Shown piece after piece: positions 1-5,276 of a stretch of DNA of 6,860 nt (position 1 is its first letter; each line of letters starts with the position of its first letter). The notes under the pieces were generated by a model, which saw nothing but the letters and a program-made list of their open reading frames with translations, was not told the origin of the DNA and made no database searches. The stretch lies in assembly GCA_021848765.1 (NCBI GenBank), contig JAJZTU010000185.1:1-6860 (forward strand). The letters run 5' to 3'. The stretch comes from Bacillota bacterium. GTDB taxonomy: Bacteria; Bacillota; GCA-003054495; Carboxydocellales; JAJZTU01. Both the position numbers and the translations under genes were made by a program.

Positions 1-243
1 GCTAAAACCGGGGCTGAAGGGGTATACTGCGCTGCCCTGGTTGACCAGGGAATCGGGATTGCCCTGAAAATCGAAGACGGAGCCCAGAGAGCCCTCGCTC
101 CTGTGATAGTTGAGGCGCTTATCCAACTGGGATGGCTGTCCGCAGAACAAGGTGAAGAGTTGGTCAATCATCACTCGGTTCCCCTCAGGAATTTCCATAA
201 GGAAGTGATAGGCAGCATCAGGCCGGCATTCCGACTAAACTAA
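1..243 (+). CDS. L-asparaginase II family protein, C-terminal part (5' end outside window)
   Basis: Reading frame 1 is open from the first base and gives 80 residues to a TAA at 241-243. The stretch begins AKTGAEGVYCAAL and continues GIGIALKIEDGAQRA, the glycine-rich KTGAEG and K-I-x-D-G-A motifs that I associate with the C-terminal half of the asparaginase II family (the Rhizobium-type, thermolabile L-asparaginase family, unrelated to E. coli AnsA/AnsB). Family members hydrolyse L-asparagine to aspartate and ammonia in the cytoplasm. The tail after the motif (about residues 35-80, including a QLGWLSAEQ helix) matches the expected end of the protein, so the stop looks natural. The start, most of the fold and any promoter lie upstream of the window. 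A terminator-like hairpin follows 37 bases after the stop, which ends this transcription unit before the toxin-antitoxin cassette. Family assignment is from motif recognition, not a search. Confidence 0.82.
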   Translation, partial: AKTGAEGVYCAALVDQGIGIALKIEDGAQRALAPVIVEALIQLGWLSAEQGEELVNHHSVPLRNFHKEVIGSIRPAFRLN

Positions 244-280
244 GAGTATAATGCTGAAAAGTTTATTCCCATCTTTTTTT

Positions 281-309
281 GGCCCTGTAAAAGGGGCTTT
301 ATTTTTTTA
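281..309 (+). terminator. Rho-independent terminator after asparaginase gene
   Basis: GGCCCT (281-286) can pair with GGGGCT (293-298), using G.T pairs at both ends, around a six-base GTAAAA loop. A T-rich tail (TTATTTTTTT) follows immediately. The stem is short, but the position just after the stop and the U-run support a terminator. It separates the asparaginase gene from the toxin-antitoxin cassette. Confidence 0.65.
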
Positions 310-336
310 ATTAGTATAATAACAGCTGAACCCAAT

Positions 337-373
337 ATACTATCTGTACAGAATGTACATAATATGATAGTAT
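337..373 (+). promoter_or_regulatory. Compound palindromic operator of the toxin-antitoxin operon (two TGTACA cores)
   Basis: Two perfect palindromes sit side by side: TCTGTACAGA at 343-352 and ATGTACAT at 353-360, with TGTACA cores at 345-350 and 354-359, centres 9 bases apart. They are enclosed by an outer inverted repeat, ATACTATC (337-344) and GATAGTAT (366-373), 21 bases apart. The right arm directly abuts the AGGAGGT ribosome site at 374-380. Established knowledge: the yefM-yoeB operator of E. coli has a long and a short palindrome with TGTACA cores, and P1 Phd binds a GTGTACAC-type palindrome. The same core here, before an antitoxin with a Phd/YefM-like N-terminus, points to an autorepression operator. 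TATAAT (315-320) and TATACT (336-341) could be -10 boxes, but no convincing -35 was found, so the promoter itself is not placed. Confidence 0.7.
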
Positions 374-388
374 AGGAGGTGGGGAGGG

Positions 389-814
389 ATGACTATGCTA
401 ACGGAAATGCAATTTACCGAAGCTCGTAAAGATTTATCTTCTTTGTACAATAAAGTATATAGTACTTTTGAACCGGTAATCATTAAACGAAAGCAAACGG
501 AAGAAATTATCGCGCTTAGAGTTGACCTTCAAAAACAACTTTTATCTAATTTTACGTTAAAGGCTGAGATTTTATCTGAAGAAGATGGATCAATAACTTT
601 AGCGTTAGACCAACTTGAAATGTATGTCAATGGTCAAAATGTTGAAATTGCAGTGTGTGAATTAGTTAAAGACTTAAAAGAATATGTAATTGATTATTTA
701 AGACGCTCACAATTATTCTTAAATGCTCCCAACCGAAAATCACATTTTCCATATGTATTAAGAGTTTTACTTTGTGATACTGATGAAGAAATTCGTAGCT
801 TACTGGAGTTTTAA
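389..814 (+). CDS. Antitoxin with Phd/YefM-like N-terminus and HicB-like C-terminus
   Basis: The protein has 141 residues. Residues about 8-52 (FTEARKDLSSLYNKV, then EPVIIKRKQTEEIIAL) match the Phd/YefM antitoxin pattern: a helix that begins with an (S/T)xARxxL-type motif, then a strand with the P-V-x-I-x-(R/K) signature. This domain normally dimerises and binds operator DNA. Residues about 56-105 (LKAEILSEEDGSITLAL, then NGQNVEIAVCELVKDL) resemble a HicB core: a strand, an acidic turn, a strand, then a helix with an EAL/EAV-like entry. This is the part that neutralises HicA. The likely role is to bind and silence the toxin encoded next and to repress the operon. ATG at 389 has AGGAGGT eight bases upstream; ATG at 395 with GGAGGG six bases upstream is a possible alternative start. 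Codons are AT-rich compared with neighbours (16 G/C in bases 541-600). The domain split is inferred from motifs. Confidence 0.78.
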   Translation: MTMLTEMQFTEARKDLSSLYNKVYSTFEPVIIKRKQTEEIIALRVDLQKQLLSNFTLKAEILSEEDGSITLALDQLEMYVNGQNVEIAVCELVKDLKEYVIDYLRRSQLFLNAPNRKSHFPYVLRVLLCDTDEEIRSLLEF

Positions 815-1039
815 ATGGCGCCTAAATTTGGAGACTTAAAGCGATATTGTGACAAAAATGGTTGGGTATTAATTCGCAACACAGACCATTGGTATTATGA
901 AAAGGTATTGTCTAATGGGAATGTTCTGCAAACTAAAGTTAGTCATACAAAACAGAAAGAAATTCCGGGACACTTATGGCAAAAGATATTAAAACATCAG
1001 TTGCAAATAAGTGAAAAGGAATTTTGGGATAAATTGTAA
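815..1039 (+). CDS. HicA-like mRNA interferase toxin
   Basis: This protein of 74 residues is the right size for HicA toxins, which are small double-stranded-RNA-binding-fold ribonucleases that cut mRNA and stop translation. The order of elements fits: an N-terminal helix (FGDLKRYCDKNGW), a strand and turn carrying the candidate catalytic histidine His25 (NTDHWYY, in the place of the usual G-S-H-H), a strand ending in V-S-H with His44, then a helix (GHLWQKILKHQLQIS) followed by EKEF, like the HicA ending G-T-L-x-x-I-L-x-x-x-x-(I/L)-S-x-x-E-F. ATG follows the antitoxin TAA with no gap. A GGAG at 805-808 lies inside the antitoxin gene, so translation is probably coupled and toxin output kept in step with antitoxin. 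The canonical GSHH motif is altered, so this belongs to a divergent branch. Ribonuclease activity is inferred. Confidence 0.78.
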   Translation: MAPKFGDLKRYCDKNGWVLIRNTDHWYYEKVLSNGNVLQTKVSHTKQKEIPGHLWQKILKHQLQISEKEFWDKL

Positions 1040-1077
1040 TGTTAGAGCTCAAAGATAATACATGAATAAACATGCAG

Positions 1078-1100
1078 AAACCCGTGCTTTGCACGGGTTT
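1078..1100. terminator. Terminator between the toxin gene and the convergent tRNA cluster, possibly bidirectional
   Basis: AAACCCGTGC (1078-1087) and GCACGGGTTT (1091-1100) form a perfect 10-base-pair stem around TTT. The A-rich left and T-rich right flanks give a short U-run on the plus strand (TTTTAT). It lies 38 bases past the toxin stop and 45 bases past the 3' end of the convergent tRNA-Leu gene, so it may stop transcription from both sides. The U-run on the minus strand is short, which makes that direction less certain. A second, imperfect hairpin (GGCCT/AGGCC arms, 1113-1131) lies between it and tRNA-Leu. Confidence 0.8.
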
Positions 1101-1145
1101 TATCAGCAAACTGGCCTACAAAATGCAGGCCCTTATTACAAAAGA

Positions 1146-1232
1146 TGGTGCGGACAAGAGGACTTGAACCTCCACGGGCTTGCACCCACTAGAACCTGAA
1201 TCTAGCGCGTCTGCCAATTCCGCCATGTCCGC
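1146..1232 (-). tRNA. tRNA-Leu (anticodon CAG)
   Basis: The reverse complement starts GCGGACA and ends TGTCCGC-A-CCA, giving a perfect 7-base-pair acceptor stem, an A discriminator and an encoded CCA. The anticodon stem CTAGA/TCTAG encloses the loop TTCAGGT, so the anticodon is CAG (CUG codons). The long variable arm and the total of 87 bases fit class II tRNA-Leu. The T arm contains GGTTCAAGTCC. It is last in the four-gene cluster, nine bases from tRNA-Tyr. Confidence 0.96.
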
Positions 1233-1241
1233 AAGTTATGA

Positions 1242-1326
<85 letters not shown>

Positions 1327-1333
1327 AAAATTG

Positions 1334-1409
1334 TGGAGCCGGCGATGGGACTCGAACCCGCAACCTGCTGATTACAAGTCAGCTGCTCTGCCAATTGAGC
1401 TACACCGGC
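1334..1409 (-). tRNA. tRNA-Thr (anticodon TGT)
   Basis: The reverse complement starts GCCGGTG and ends CGCCGGC-T-CCA, with one G.T pair in the acceptor stem. The anticodon stem GCTGA/TCAGC encloses the loop CTTGTAA, so the anticodon is TGT (ACA and other ACN codons). The D arm (TAGCTCAATTGGCAGAGCA) and T arm (GGTTCGAGTCC) are canonical. It is 76 bases long with CCA encoded. Confidence 0.96.
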
Positions 1410-1410
1410 A

Positions 1411-1486
1411 TGGTGACCCCTACGGGATTCGAACCCGTGTTACCGCCGTGAAAGGGCGGTGTCTTAGACCACTTGACCAAGGGGCC
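1411..1486 (-). tRNA. tRNA-Glu (anticodon TTC)
   Basis: The reverse complement starts GGCCCCT and ends AGGGGTC-A-CCA, with one G.T pair in the acceptor stem. The anticodon stem CCGCC/GGCGG encloses the loop CTTTCAC, so the anticodon is TTC (GAA/GAG). The T arm reads GGTTCGAATCC. It is 76 bases long with CCA encoded. It is the first gene of the cluster, and a single base separates its CCA from the 5' end of tRNA-Thr. Confidence 0.96.
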
Positions 1487-1537
1487 GTGTTACTTGCCGC
1501 AAGGGCAATTTAAGAACTTATCTCCGGGACTAGGACT

Positions 1538-1567
1538 ATTATAGCTAATTAACCGGTGGACAGTCAA
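1538..1567 (-). promoter_or_regulatory. Promoter of the tRNA Glu-Thr-Tyr-Leu cluster
   Basis: On the minus strand, TTGACT (plus 1562-1567) and TATAAT (plus 1538-1543) are separated by 18 bases, a near-consensus housekeeping sigma promoter. The start of tRNA-Glu lies about 50 bases downstream. A perfect TATAAT with a near-perfect -35 fits the strong expression expected for tRNA genes. It stands back to back with the promoter at 1582-1610. Confidence 0.85.
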
Positions 1568-1581
1568 GGGGGTTTTGCTAT

Positions 1582-1610
1582 TTGACAATAAATGGAGTTG
1601 AAGGTAGAAT
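1582..1610 (+). promoter_or_regulatory. Promoter of the phasin-like gene
   Basis: TTGACA (1582-1587) and TAGAAT (1605-1610) are separated by 17 bases, a good housekeeping sigma promoter. It diverges from the tRNA promoter, and the two -35 boxes are only 14 bases apart. The transcript would have a leader of about 90 bases before the ATG at 1709. Confidence 0.75.
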
Positions 1611-1708
1611 GAAGGTACAATGGACATAATGATTTTGAAGAGTGCCTCGCATAGGCCTGAATTTTAGTGGTGATACTTAAGATGGTTGATGAGAAAGGAG
1701 GCTTGCAC

Positions 1709-2008
1709 ATGGGAATTTTTAAAAAATCCTTATTATTCGGAGTTGGGCTGCTGACACTGACCCGGGAAAAAGCGGAAAAAGTAGTACATGATATGGTCGA
1801 TCGTGGGGAGGTTGGTGCTGAAGAAGCAAAAACCTTTGTCAATGAATTAATGGAAAAAGGTGAACAAGAGAAAGCGGCAGTGCAGGAAACTATCAAGAAG
1901 GAGGTCGAAGATCTCCGTAAAAAGTTTGGTCTGATAACCAGGGCTGATTTAGAGGCGCTGGAAGAACGGATCAGAGCATTGGAATCCAAGTTAAACGACG
2001 AAAAGTAG
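1709..2008 (+). CDS. Phasin-like small coiled-coil protein (PhaF/PHA synthesis regulator-like family)
   Basis: A 99-residue protein. ATG at 1709 was chosen because AAAGGAGG (1694-1701) lies seven bases upstream; the frame extends back to a GTG at 1667 with no comparable site. Residues 5-17 (KKSLLFGVGLLTL) form a short hydrophobic, glycine-containing segment. Residues about 19-70 are a charged amphipathic helix (REKAEKVVHDMVDRGEV and following), and residues 78-96 (RADLEALEERIRALESK) are a heptad-rich coiled coil. This layout, including the phrase G-x-(V/I)-x-x-E-E-A-K and the terminal coiled coil, is that of small proteins annotated as polyhydroxyalkanoate synthesis regulator or phasin. Nothing here shows that the organism makes polyhydroxyalkanoate, and the name is by family only. 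It has its own promoter and terminator and stands just upstream of the UbiB-family gene, which suggests a shared role in membrane or quinone biology (inference). Confidence 0.75.
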   Translation: MGIFKKSLLFGVGLLTLTREKAEKVVHDMVDRGEVGAEEAKTFVNELMEKGEQEKAAVQETIKKEVEDLRKKFGLITRADLEALEERIRALESKLNDEK

Positions 2009-2013
2009 GTGTT

Positions 2014-2035
2014 AAAGGGGGAAACCCCTTTTTTT
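2014..2035 (+). terminator. Rho-independent terminator after phasin-like gene
   Basis: AAAGGGG (2014-2020) and CCCCTTT (2025-2031) form a perfect stem capped by a stable GAAA tetraloop and followed by further Ts. It begins six bases after the stop codon. It may be partly read through, since no clear promoter was found between it and the next gene at 2102. Confidence 0.9.
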
Positions 2036-2101
2036 GTACTTCAGAACTGATAAGACCTTTTATGGAATCAAGTAGGGCATTAGGAATTGAGGTGAGTCAG
2101 G

Positions 2102-3757
2102 TTGCTTAGGGCCAGATACCGTCACATCTTACGTTTTCGGGAGATCGGAGAGATTTTGACCAAACATGGACTTGGGCAATTGGTCGATTTCCTTCAACGT
2201 GGGGAAGCCCATGTTTTCAATAGAAAGAAAGGGGACGGAAAAACCGTACTGTCCTTGGCACAACGCTTTCGGATGGCTCTTGAGGAACTTGGACCGACCT
2301 TTGTCAAGCTGGGCCAACTGCTGAGTACCCGGCCTGACCTACTGCCTCCTGAACTAATTCTGGAATTGGAACGCCTCCAGGACAGGGTTCAGCCGCTGCC
2401 CTTCCAGCAGGTTAAAGCGGTTTTGGAGGCTGAACTGGGAGTAGATTATCTCGAAGTCTTTGCTTACCTGGAAGAAGAGGCTTTAGGAGCGGCATCCATT
2501 GGCCAGGTCCACCGGGGAAAACTTTCCACAGGTGAAGAGGTTGTGGTAAAAATTCAAAGACCGGGAATTGAACGGGTAATCGGGACAGACCTGGAGATCC
2601 TTTTTGACGCTGCGCGCTTGGTCCAGTCCCGGACAAAGTGGGGAGCTTTTTACCGGGTTGTGGATATGGCCGAGGAATTTGCCAATTCGATAAAAGAGGA
2701 AGTAGATTACACTATTGAGGGCAGGAATGCGGACCGGTTTGCCGGGTATTTTTCCGGTGACCCGACTGTGAGATTCCCTAAGGTTTTTTGGGAATTCTCC
2801 TCTCCCCGGGTGCTGACTTTAGAGTATGTAGCGGGGATTAAGATTAACAACTTTACAGCGCTTAAAGAACAGGGTCATAACTTGAGTAATGTGGCCAAGA
2901 ATACTGCCAATGCCATCTTTAGACAAATTTACATTCATGGGTTTTTCCATGCTGATCCCCATCCGGGTAACTTGGCGGTCCTGGAAGGAGAAAGCATCTT
3001 CTTTATGGACTTTGGGCAAGTAGGCAGGCTTGATGAGGAATTACGCGCAAAGCTGGTAAGCCTGGTGCTGGCTGTTGTACGTCAAGATACGCGGGCTATC
3101 GTGGAGATCTTGTTGGAAGTTGGCAAGGCCCATGAAACGGTTAACAAAAACAAGCTTCATAAGGACATTAACCGGCTTATGGTCAAGTATTACGATTTGC
3201 CGCTGCGGCAGCTGAAGTTAGGAGATGTTATGCGGGAAATGCTGCAAATGGCCTTTGTTTATCAAATTAGGGTGCCGGCAGAAATCACACTCCTGGCTAA
3301 GACCCTGGTCACTCTGGAGGGATTGGTGAAACAGCTTGACCCAGCGGTTAGTATAGTCGACCTGGCAGAGCCTTTCGGCAAGGTTCTCTTACGTGAAAAA
3401 TTTTCTCCCCATAGGTTAAAGAGGTTTTTTATTAATAATGGCTATGACCTGGTGGCGCTGCTGCTGCGCTTACCCCGCCGTTTGGACAATCTGGTCAGCC
3501 AGATTGAAAGGGGACAATTAAAGGTTCAGTTGGAACATCAAAAATACCATCAGTTCGTAGACAAAATTACCCAGGCCAGCAACCGCCTGGCAGTAAGCAT
3601 CATAGTTGCTGCTATTATCATGGGGACCTCCATGCTGGCCCTGAAAACCGAAAAATCCATTTTATGGCGGTTTCCAATTGCGGAGATTGGTTTCATAGCG
3701 GCAGTTATCATGGGTTTTTGGTTGCTAATTTCCATATTAAGGTCAGGACGACAGTGA
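2102..3757 (+). CDS. UbiB/AarF (ABC1/ADCK) family atypical kinase
   Basis: A 551-residue protein with the full set of UbiB-family motifs: the family-specific K-x-G-Q at 69-72 in a long N-terminal extension; the alanine-rich loop AASIGQVH at 130-137, which replaces the glycine-rich loop; the ATP-site lysine Lys150 in VVVKIQRPG; E-x-D at 200-202; the catalytic loop HADPHPGN at 283-290; and the metal-binding DFG at 303-305. Two membrane helices close the protein (about 497-515 and 526-546), so the kinase domain faces the cytoplasm. Members support quinone biosynthesis (ubiquinone in Proteobacteria) through ATPase or kinase activity. In a Gram-positive anaerobe the partner would be menaquinone or another membrane lipid process, which is inference. 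The start is TTG at 2102 with AGGTGA (2090-2095) six bases upstream. No residue of the catalytic set is missing. Gene names used for the family are ubiB and aarF. Confidence 0.93.
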   Translation: MLRARYRHILRFREIGEILTKHGLGQLVDFLQRGEAHVFNRKKGDGKTVLSLAQRFRMALEELGPTFVKLGQLLSTRPDLLPPELILELERLQDRVQPLPFQQVKAVLEAELGVDYLEVFAYLEEEALGAASIGQVHRGKLSTGEEVVVKIQRPGIERVIGTDLEILFDAARLVQSRTKWGAFYRVVDMAEEFANSIKEEVDYTIEGRNADRFAGYFSGDPTVRFPKVFWEFSSPRVLTLEYVAGIKINNFTALKEQGHNLSNVAKNTANAIFRQIYIHGFFHADPHPGNLAVLEGESIFFMDFGQVGRLDEELRAKLVSLVLAVVRQDTRAIVEILLEVGKAHETVNKNKLHKDINRLMVKYYDLPLRQLKLGDVMREMLQMAFVYQIRVPAEITLLAKTLVTLEGLVKQLDPAVSIVDLAEPFGKVLLREKFSPHRLKRFFINNGYDLVALLLRLPRRLDNLVSQIERGQLKVQLEHQKYHQFVDKITQASNRLAVSIIVAAIIMGTSMLALKTEKSILWRFPIAEIGFIAAVIMGFWLLISILRSGRQ

Positions 3758-3830
3758 ATTTTTTTGGCATATTTAGCGCCTGGACGAACTATATTTAAGT
3801 AAAGTGTATGTGGACAGGGAGGGTTCCAGA

Positions 3831-4988
3831 GTGCTAAAAAAAGGATATGGAGTAATTAGTATATTCCTGTTGACAATTCTTATTTCCATCCTGATAGCGA
3901 TACCGGCATACGGAGAGAGAAAAGTAAACTCTCAGCCAGGGGATAATCCGGGGCCAGCGCCCGAACCCCCTAAGTACATTAAACACGTGGTGATTATTGC
4001 CATTGATGACTTGGAAAGCAAATACTTCAACCCTGCTATTACCCCCAGATTGGTGGGAGTAAGTAAAGAAGGTATCCAGGCCAAAGTGTTAGATAAGGTC
4101 ATCCAGCCTGAGGGCGAGGTTCAAGACCTGGCTCTCCTCGGAAAATTGCCTGCTCAGTACAGGGCTACTCAACGGAAAAGCCTGCTGGTTGATGGGAGGG
4201 GCGCCAGTCAGGAACTGGCTCAGAGATTCAATTTTGTGCTTAATTCAGGTACGGAAGAACGGAACAATCCTAAGCAAATCATTGGTGCAGCCATCAATAA
4301 ATTCCGGGAGGATAAACCCTTTTTAACCTATATAACCCTAAGCAGCCCCGGCAGGGATGACCGGGAAAAGAACACTTTCTTCCGGCAGGCCGATGAGGCT
4401 GTTGGACAGTTTATGGGTATGCTCCATGAGCGGGGATTGTATGACTACACACTGTTTTTAATTATGGGCAGACGGTCACCGGAAACCACAAAACTGCTTA
4501 CCAGTGACGGTGTAGAGGTGCCACTGAGTTTTCCTTTAGGCATTAAAGGTCCCAACCTTATTGCCGGCCAGGAAATTCCTGCTGTAATCCAGGAGGACCT
4601 GCCTACAACCGTATACTATCTAACTGACGGAAAAGAAGTGGAGGATAAGGGCAGTATCCTCTGGAACATCTTAAAGACAGATAATTCCTATGCTGCTCAA
4701 AGTTTTCTCAGACACCGGATTAATGATATCAGTGCAGAAAGGGATGAGATATTAAGGCAACAGTGGAACTGGGAACGGGCAAAATTGAAGTTTGAACAGC
4801 AAAGGACGGATTTACAAAGGGAACGCCAGGGGATTAAGGCTCTCCTGGACAGCAGGGACCAAACTATTAAGGTCTTGAGATGGCGAATCACTATTTACCA
4901 TGGTTTGGGAATGCTGATAACCTTCCTGTTTATCGCCGGATTATTCGTTCAGTATTTCGTTCTGCGCAAGAGGTTTCTGCTCTTTTAA
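3831..4988 (+). CDS. Membrane-anchored alkaline-phosphatase-superfamily-like protein, probably catalytically degenerate
   Basis: With GTG at 3831, supported by AGGGAGGG (3816-3823) seven bases upstream, the protein has 385 residues; the frame extends to a GTG at 3804 without a good site. Residues 8-28 are a signal peptide or N-terminal anchor ending near AIPAYG. A proline-rich linker (39-47) follows. Residues about 51-270 have the feel of a sulfatase/phosphatase fold: strand VVIIAIDDL (53-61), T-P-R-L (71-74), strand FLTYITLSSPG (164-174), the helix F-x-x-Q-A-D-E-A-V-G (183-192), strand YTLFLIMGRR (206-215) and VPLSFPLGIKGP (230-241). Where active enzymes carry metal-binding D-G and D-H-G residues, this one has IDDLES and MGRRSPE, with no Ser/Thr nucleophile evident, so activity is doubtful. 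Residues about 291-350 form a charged coiled coil, then a membrane helix (354-377) and a basic tail. The fold assignment is inference; the gene could be a new family. Confidence 0.62.
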   Translation: MLKKGYGVISIFLLTILISILIAIPAYGERKVNSQPGDNPGPAPEPPKYIKHVVIIAIDDLESKYFNPAITPRLVGVSKEGIQAKVLDKVIQPEGEVQDLALLGKLPAQYRATQRKSLLVDGRGASQELAQRFNFVLNSGTEERNNPKQIIGAAINKFREDKPFLTYITLSSPGRDDREKNTFFRQADEAVGQFMGMLHERGLYDYTLFLIMGRRSPETTKLLTSDGVEVPLSFPLGIKGPNLIAGQEIPAVIQEDLPTTVYYLTDGKEVEDKGSILWNILKTDNSYAAQSFLRHRINDISAERDEILRQQWNWERAKLKFEQQRTDLQRERQGIKALLDSRDQTIKVLRWRITIYHGLGMLITFLFIAGLFVQYFVLRKRFLLF

Positions 4989-4998
4989 CTTATTTTGG

Positions 4999-5023
4999 CC
5001 CCAGGACCAAGTTGGCCCTGGGG
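4999..5023 (+). terminator. Probable terminator after the membrane-anchored protein gene
   Basis: CCCCAGG (4999-5005) pairs with CCTGGGG (5017-5023). After one mismatch, CCA and TGG can extend the stem. The tail is TATTATTG, so the U-run is weak, but the hairpin is GC-rich and lies 10 bases after the stop. Confidence 0.55.
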
Positions 5024-5069
5024 TATTATTGTGCAATTAGAAATATTTTCAGAATTTTTTGTAGACTAG

Positions 5070-5094
5070 AAGGATTTTACGTCTTTCTGTCGAA
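5070..5094 (+). repeat. Intergenic spaced motif, copy 1 (contains a Spo0A-box-like TGTCGAA)
   Basis: AAGGATTTT (5070-5078), nine bases, then TGTCGAA (5088-5094). The second half matches the Spo0A box core TGNCGAA. The copy is framed by a GTAGAC (5061-5066)/GTCTAC (5097-5102) inverted repeat, and AGAAGG can pair with CTTTCT inside it. Function is unknown. Confidence 0.5.
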
Positions 5095-5182
5095 ATGTCT
5101 ACCTAGATTGCTGTTATAGAAGGGTAAGCGGTTTTGAGGCCATAAAATACCAAGAATGTCTTAAAGTTTTTTGCTTTCCGGG

Positions 5183-5207
5183 AAGGATTTTTGGGAGTGT
5201 TGTAGAA
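5183..5207 (+). repeat. Intergenic spaced motif, copy 2
   Basis: AAGGATTTT (5183-5191), nine bases, then TGTAGAA (5201-5207). It has the same first half and the same spacing as copy 1, 113 bases away, with one change in the second half (TGTAGAA for TGTCGAA). The nine-base spacers are unrelated, so the two half-sites, not the whole stretch, are conserved. It lies 70 bases before cooC. Confidence 0.5.
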
Positions 5208-5276
5208 CTTAACAAAATGTGCGAATTTTTCGAATAACGGTTTACCGCCCGAAATAGTCAATTCGGAGGTGCGAAA

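Noticed and set aside
1078..1131. CRISPR or attachment-site repeat beside tRNA-Leu
   Set aside because: The two inverted repeats here are unrelated single hairpins, and no second copy of the tRNA-Leu 3' end occurs in the window.
1564..1989. Minus-strand 141-codon frame opposite the phasin-like gene
   Set aside because: It is a serine- and threonine-rich shadow of a coiled-coil gene that has its own promoter, ribosome site and terminator.
4880..5119. Plus-strand 79-codon frame overlapping the end of the membrane-anchored protein gene
   Set aside because: It starts inside the preceding gene in another frame, runs through its terminator hairpin and copy 1 of the repeat, and has no ribosome site of note.
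5040..5276. CooA/CRP-type CO-responsive site or riboswitch upstream of cooC
   Set aside because: I found no convincing TGTCR-N6-YGACA palindrome, no T-box or known riboswitch core, and no good -35/-10 pair here.
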